From Rosa chinensis (taxonomy: Eukaryota > Streptophyta > Magnoliopsida > Rosales > Rosaceae): DNA of 64,000 nucleotides. The stretch lies in the NCBI RefSeq assembly GCF_002994745.2, contig NC_037094.1, positions 62,494,139 to 62,558,138 on the forward strand, written 5' to 3'. The position numbers were made by a program, and so were the translations under genes. The notes under the pieces are model-generated. The model did not search any database and had not been told where the DNA came from. It worked only from the letters and a program-made list of their open reading frames with translations. Shown piece by piece: positions 60,646-64,000 of the stretch (the stretch's first letter is position 1; every line of letters begins with the position of its first letter).

Positions 60646-63600
60646 ATGGAGGCCGTGCCTTTTCACGACGGCAACATCCACGACTTGATTGAGAGCCGAT
60701 GCCTCGACGTTCGCCAAGTGAGTAGTGCTTCTTCGATTCTTGACCGGATAGGGTTTCGATTCTGTGATTGTTTTTTTTAGGTTTTGATTGATTGCTGGAG
60801 CTTTGTGGATGATGATGATTTTTTTTTTTTTGTGGTGTGTGTAGGATGTTAATCACAGCTTGCAGATGCACTCGTCATTGGTGCGGCGGCTTTCTCAGGA
60901 GACGGAGTTGGAGGTTTGCTTCAACTTCATCGCTTCCTCTTAGTAAATATGCATCATTCATTTTCTCTGTGTTTTTAATTTTTAATTTTAATTTTTTAAT
61001 TTTTATCAATTTTGTTGGTTTGTTAATAATGTAATGCTGTAGATGCAGTGTGAAGTAAAGACTGTGTAATCTTCTATTGTGTAATCTCATTGTTGCCACC
61101 AACTGCAAAATTAAGGGATTTTATTGGTATAATTAAGGCCTTTGATTTCTTCTTGTAAGCTTCTCAACTGAATTTAACTAGAGCTTATTAGTACAGACGC
61201 TCGGACTTTTTTGGGAGTTGGTTCTTCAGTCGAATACTTTGTGTTTTAGCAGTTAAAGTTAACGTTGTTTAACTAGTTCTCTGTGGATGTAGGTATTTAT
61301 GCATCAGTTAAGAAAATGTAAACGCAATGAATTTTGAATACGATGAAATTGTTTGTCTTGAGTCGCTTAAAGATGATACTGAATTAGATCGCTAATTTGG
61401 GAGACACCACTGTTTTTGTGCTCGAGTAGGAGATTCCCATTAGCTATCGCAGGTTGAGTTGGACATTGTAATAAAAGTTGTGGGGCAGCTGGGTGAACTT
61501 TTCATGGTGGTGATAACTGCAGATCAAACTCTTGCACATGGGGTTAAAGTCATTTTTTATGACTTATGATTCAGGTCCTAGATATTATACCAGTGTTCAT
61601 CATTTTACATGTTCCCCGAGACATTTTATGAACTTGATGATAAATATACTGTTGTAAATGTTTTAAGTAAATGGAAGTAGTGTATAGATGAAACCCCCTT
61701 CTGGCATATATACACAAAAGCAATGGTACAATATTGGCGCTCAAGTTTTATTGGTATCAAACTTGTATAATGATTAGGATAAGCTTATGTAGTGAAGGAT
61801 GCGGTTAGAAAATCTGAAATGGTGGCCATCTTATATTCACTCTGGAGTAATGTCATGAACTTGTATTTACCTTATTTGCTATGGTTACTGATGTTAATGA
61901 ACAAATCTTCATTCCCCTATCAGATATCTTTGTTTATGCATTTTATTGAGACATTTGTGAAAAATTCTCTTCATTTGTAAATTATTATCATTATTGTTAT
62001 TTAAGCTGGAATTTCTACTATTGTCGTTTTATGACCCTCTGGTGGTGCATTGTCACCCTGATTAAGTATTCATCTCTCTATACCTATCTCCTTTTGGTGT
62101 ACAGGGGCATCAGGGTTGTGTTAATTCGATTGCTTGGAATTCTAGAGGTTCACTTTTAGTATCTGGATCAGACGACACACGGGTATGCTGGTCTTATCTT
62201 ATATTGTCACTTCACATTATCCCAGGTGATAGATAGGTTAAATGAAAGAAACATTAGCATAATGAATAGGAAGAGTAAAATTATGGAAGGAAATCTTCAC
62301 GCATGATGTGTTCAGGACATAATTCATAATCAAAAGTACTTTTACTTTCATCCTGGAAGCTTTGTACGTATCAAAAACTTTTCTGTGGAAATTATTTTCA
62401 TATTTTATTACATGCGCTTTCTGTTACTATCTCTGCATGGATTAAAAATTATGTATTGAGATATATGGAGCTTAACATAAGCTATATTCAATGTGATGAT
62501 CTTGTTGTCATTGTGGTTAAGAACTTGGTAACGCTTCTAAGGTCCAAAATCAAAGAAGATGAAATTTCGAGACTTGAAGTTATATATGCATTTGCAACAT
62601 GCAAAAAATTGTCAATACCTCCATGTTGTGCAGATAAATATTTGGAGCTACTCTAGTCGGAAGCTTTTGCATTCTATTGAGACTGGGCACTGTGCAAACA
62701 TATTTTGTACAAAATTTGTCCCTGAAACTTCTGATGAGCTTGTTGTCTCTGGAGCTGGAGATGCAGAAGTAATGTTTTAACATTTGCTCAGTGGTTAATT
62801 GCTAATTCTATTTGCTCATAGTTAACTAGCATTTATATGCCCTTCTGTTTTTGCAGGTTCGGTTATTTAATTTGTCTCAGTTAAGTGGGAGAGGACCTGA
62901 AGATAATGCAGTTCCTCCATCAGCTCTGTATCAATGTCACACAAGAAGAGTAAAAAAGTTAGCTGTAAGAATTTCGGATTTAGAGAAAGTATACATTCAA
63001 TTCATTTTTATACTTATTCTGTGGGGGGATGTTCATTGTTTCATGTATATTTACTTGCTGGGATCTTGTACTCACTGCATTTCTTTATTTTAGGTTGAAG
63101 TTGGGAATCCCAATGTGGTATGGAGTGCAAGTGAAGATGGAACTTTGAGACAGCATGACTTTCGAGAGGGTACTTCTTGCCCTCCTGCTGGATCTGCTCA
63201 TCAAGAATGTCGCAACATTTTAGTAAGTGCTTGTTCAAATTCATTTTATATAAGATGAAAACCCCAGTTGCTTTTTGTAGTTTTATTAGTTAGACCTTCG
63301 GTAAGAGATATAAACTCTTGTTGCTTCACAAGTTCCTCTGATAGAGATTTATGTAAGTTCCATCATTTACCACCAAATAGGTCCTATCCTTGTGTAGACA
63401 TTAATAAGACATTGAAAACTGGATTCCACAGTTTCCACCACAGGAAATTAGCTCTGTTGACCAGGCACCAGAATAGATGCCTAAATGTAAAATTTCATTT
63501 GCATTAAATATTTGTTATAGATCACTTTTCTGGTGTAAATATGAAGCTCTTTTTGCTGCATTTTTCTTCAGTAAGCTTATATCTGGAAGCCAGAATCTTA

Positions 63601-64000
63601 GGTGTCTCTCTTTTGGTCCCTTTCCTAGAATCAATTTCACATATAGTTCTTTATTGCAGCTTGACTTGCGGTCTGGAGCAAAGAAGTCACTAGCTGATCC
63701 CCCGAAACAAACATTTGCTCTAAAATCTTGTGATATCAGTTCCACTAGGCCTCATCTGCTATTAGTTGGTGGGAGGTATTTGTTGTTGATTCTTATCAAC
63801 GAGGTTAAGTATTTCAGCTACTCTTTCTATTTCAACTAATTTGTCTTCTCTGAATTTTTGCAGTGATGCATTTGCGCGTTTATATGATAGAAGGATGCTG
63901 CCTCCTCTGACATCCTGCCGGAAAAGGACATCTCCACCTCCTTGTGTTAACTATTTCTGTCCAATGCATCTCTCTGATCGTGTTAGTTTACAGTTCCTAA
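60646..64000 (+). CDS. ASG2: WD40 protein of the ASG2/WDTC1 type, 5' part
   Basis: Eight exons fit: 60646-60717, 60845-60913, 62105-62182, 62634-62768, 62857-62964, 63094-63222, 63660-63775 and 63864-63981. The last has a donor GTTAGT, and the gene runs past the right edge. They give 275 residues with clean phases. The N-terminus starts MEAVPFHDGNIHDLI. WD40 landmarks follow: GHQGCVNSIAWNSRGSLLVS with GSDD, FVPETSDELVVSGAGD, NPNVVWSASEDGTLRQHDFR and LLVGGSDAFARLYDRR. Arabidopsis ASG2 is a DWD-type substrate receptor for CUL4-DDB1 ligases with WD40 and TPR repeats, and affects germination and ABA response; animal WDTC1 is the counterpart. TPR repeats would lie beyond the window. Intron 2 is long (about 1.2 kb). 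No disabling change was seen. Confidence 0.92.

Overview
The window reads as nuclear DNA of a flowering plant, a eudicot. It has spliced genes with GT..AG introns, AT-rich spacers and dense layers of LINEs, a copia element, hAT, Mutator-like and Tourist-like elements. The style of the LINEs and of the cyclin suggests Rosaceae, but that is a weak inference. No rRNA, tRNA, CRISPR or bacterial-type feature was seen.

Four genes can be supported with exon structures. (1) 19216-21305 (+): a six-exon D-type cyclin, CYCD4/CYCD2 group, with an LxCxE retinoblastoma-binding motif. (2) 28901-26543 (-): a three-exon ankyrin-repeat membrane protein with a PGG domain (ACD6/ITN1 type). (3) 55239-56321 (+): an atypical bHLH regulator of the SAC51/SACL family. 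Its long leader carries the 53-codon conserved-peptide upstream ORF of that family, split by an intron. (4) 60646 to past the right edge (+): the first eight exons of a WD40 protein of the ASG2/WDTC1 type. Arabidopsis homologues of 1, 3 and 4 lie on one arm of chromosome 5, so the three probably mark an old syntenic block.

Layout: 1-3.9 kb is a decayed LINE on the minus strand with a foldback-type insertion in its ORF1. 4242-10645 is a decayed copia element with 236-bp LTRs and a 5-bp target duplication. 10.6-18.8 kb is spacer with several short tandem arrays and a LINE relic (16.26-17.77 kb). 18.8-21.7 kb is the cyclin. 22.8-26.0 kb and 31.9-36.25 kb are two diverged copies of one segment that bracket the ankyrin gene, a retroposon and a phytocyanin exon relic. 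Copy B gained a hAT element. 34.0 kb holds a Mutator-type MITE. 39.4-39.9 kb is a GC-rich promoter-like island without a gene. 40.3-43.7 kb is a 1121-bp unit repeated three times with no difference seen, made of LINE RNase H, a Tourist-like MITE and the first bases of a Mutator-like element that follows (43647-44794). 44.8-53.7 kb is spacer with LINE relics. The SAC51-type gene, two more MITEs with exact target duplications and the ASG2 gene fill the right end.

The most informative biology is the SAC51-type leader, where translation of the main ORF should be gated by a conserved uORF peptide. The most informative genome structure is the very recent triplication, whose junctions share six bases of microhomology.
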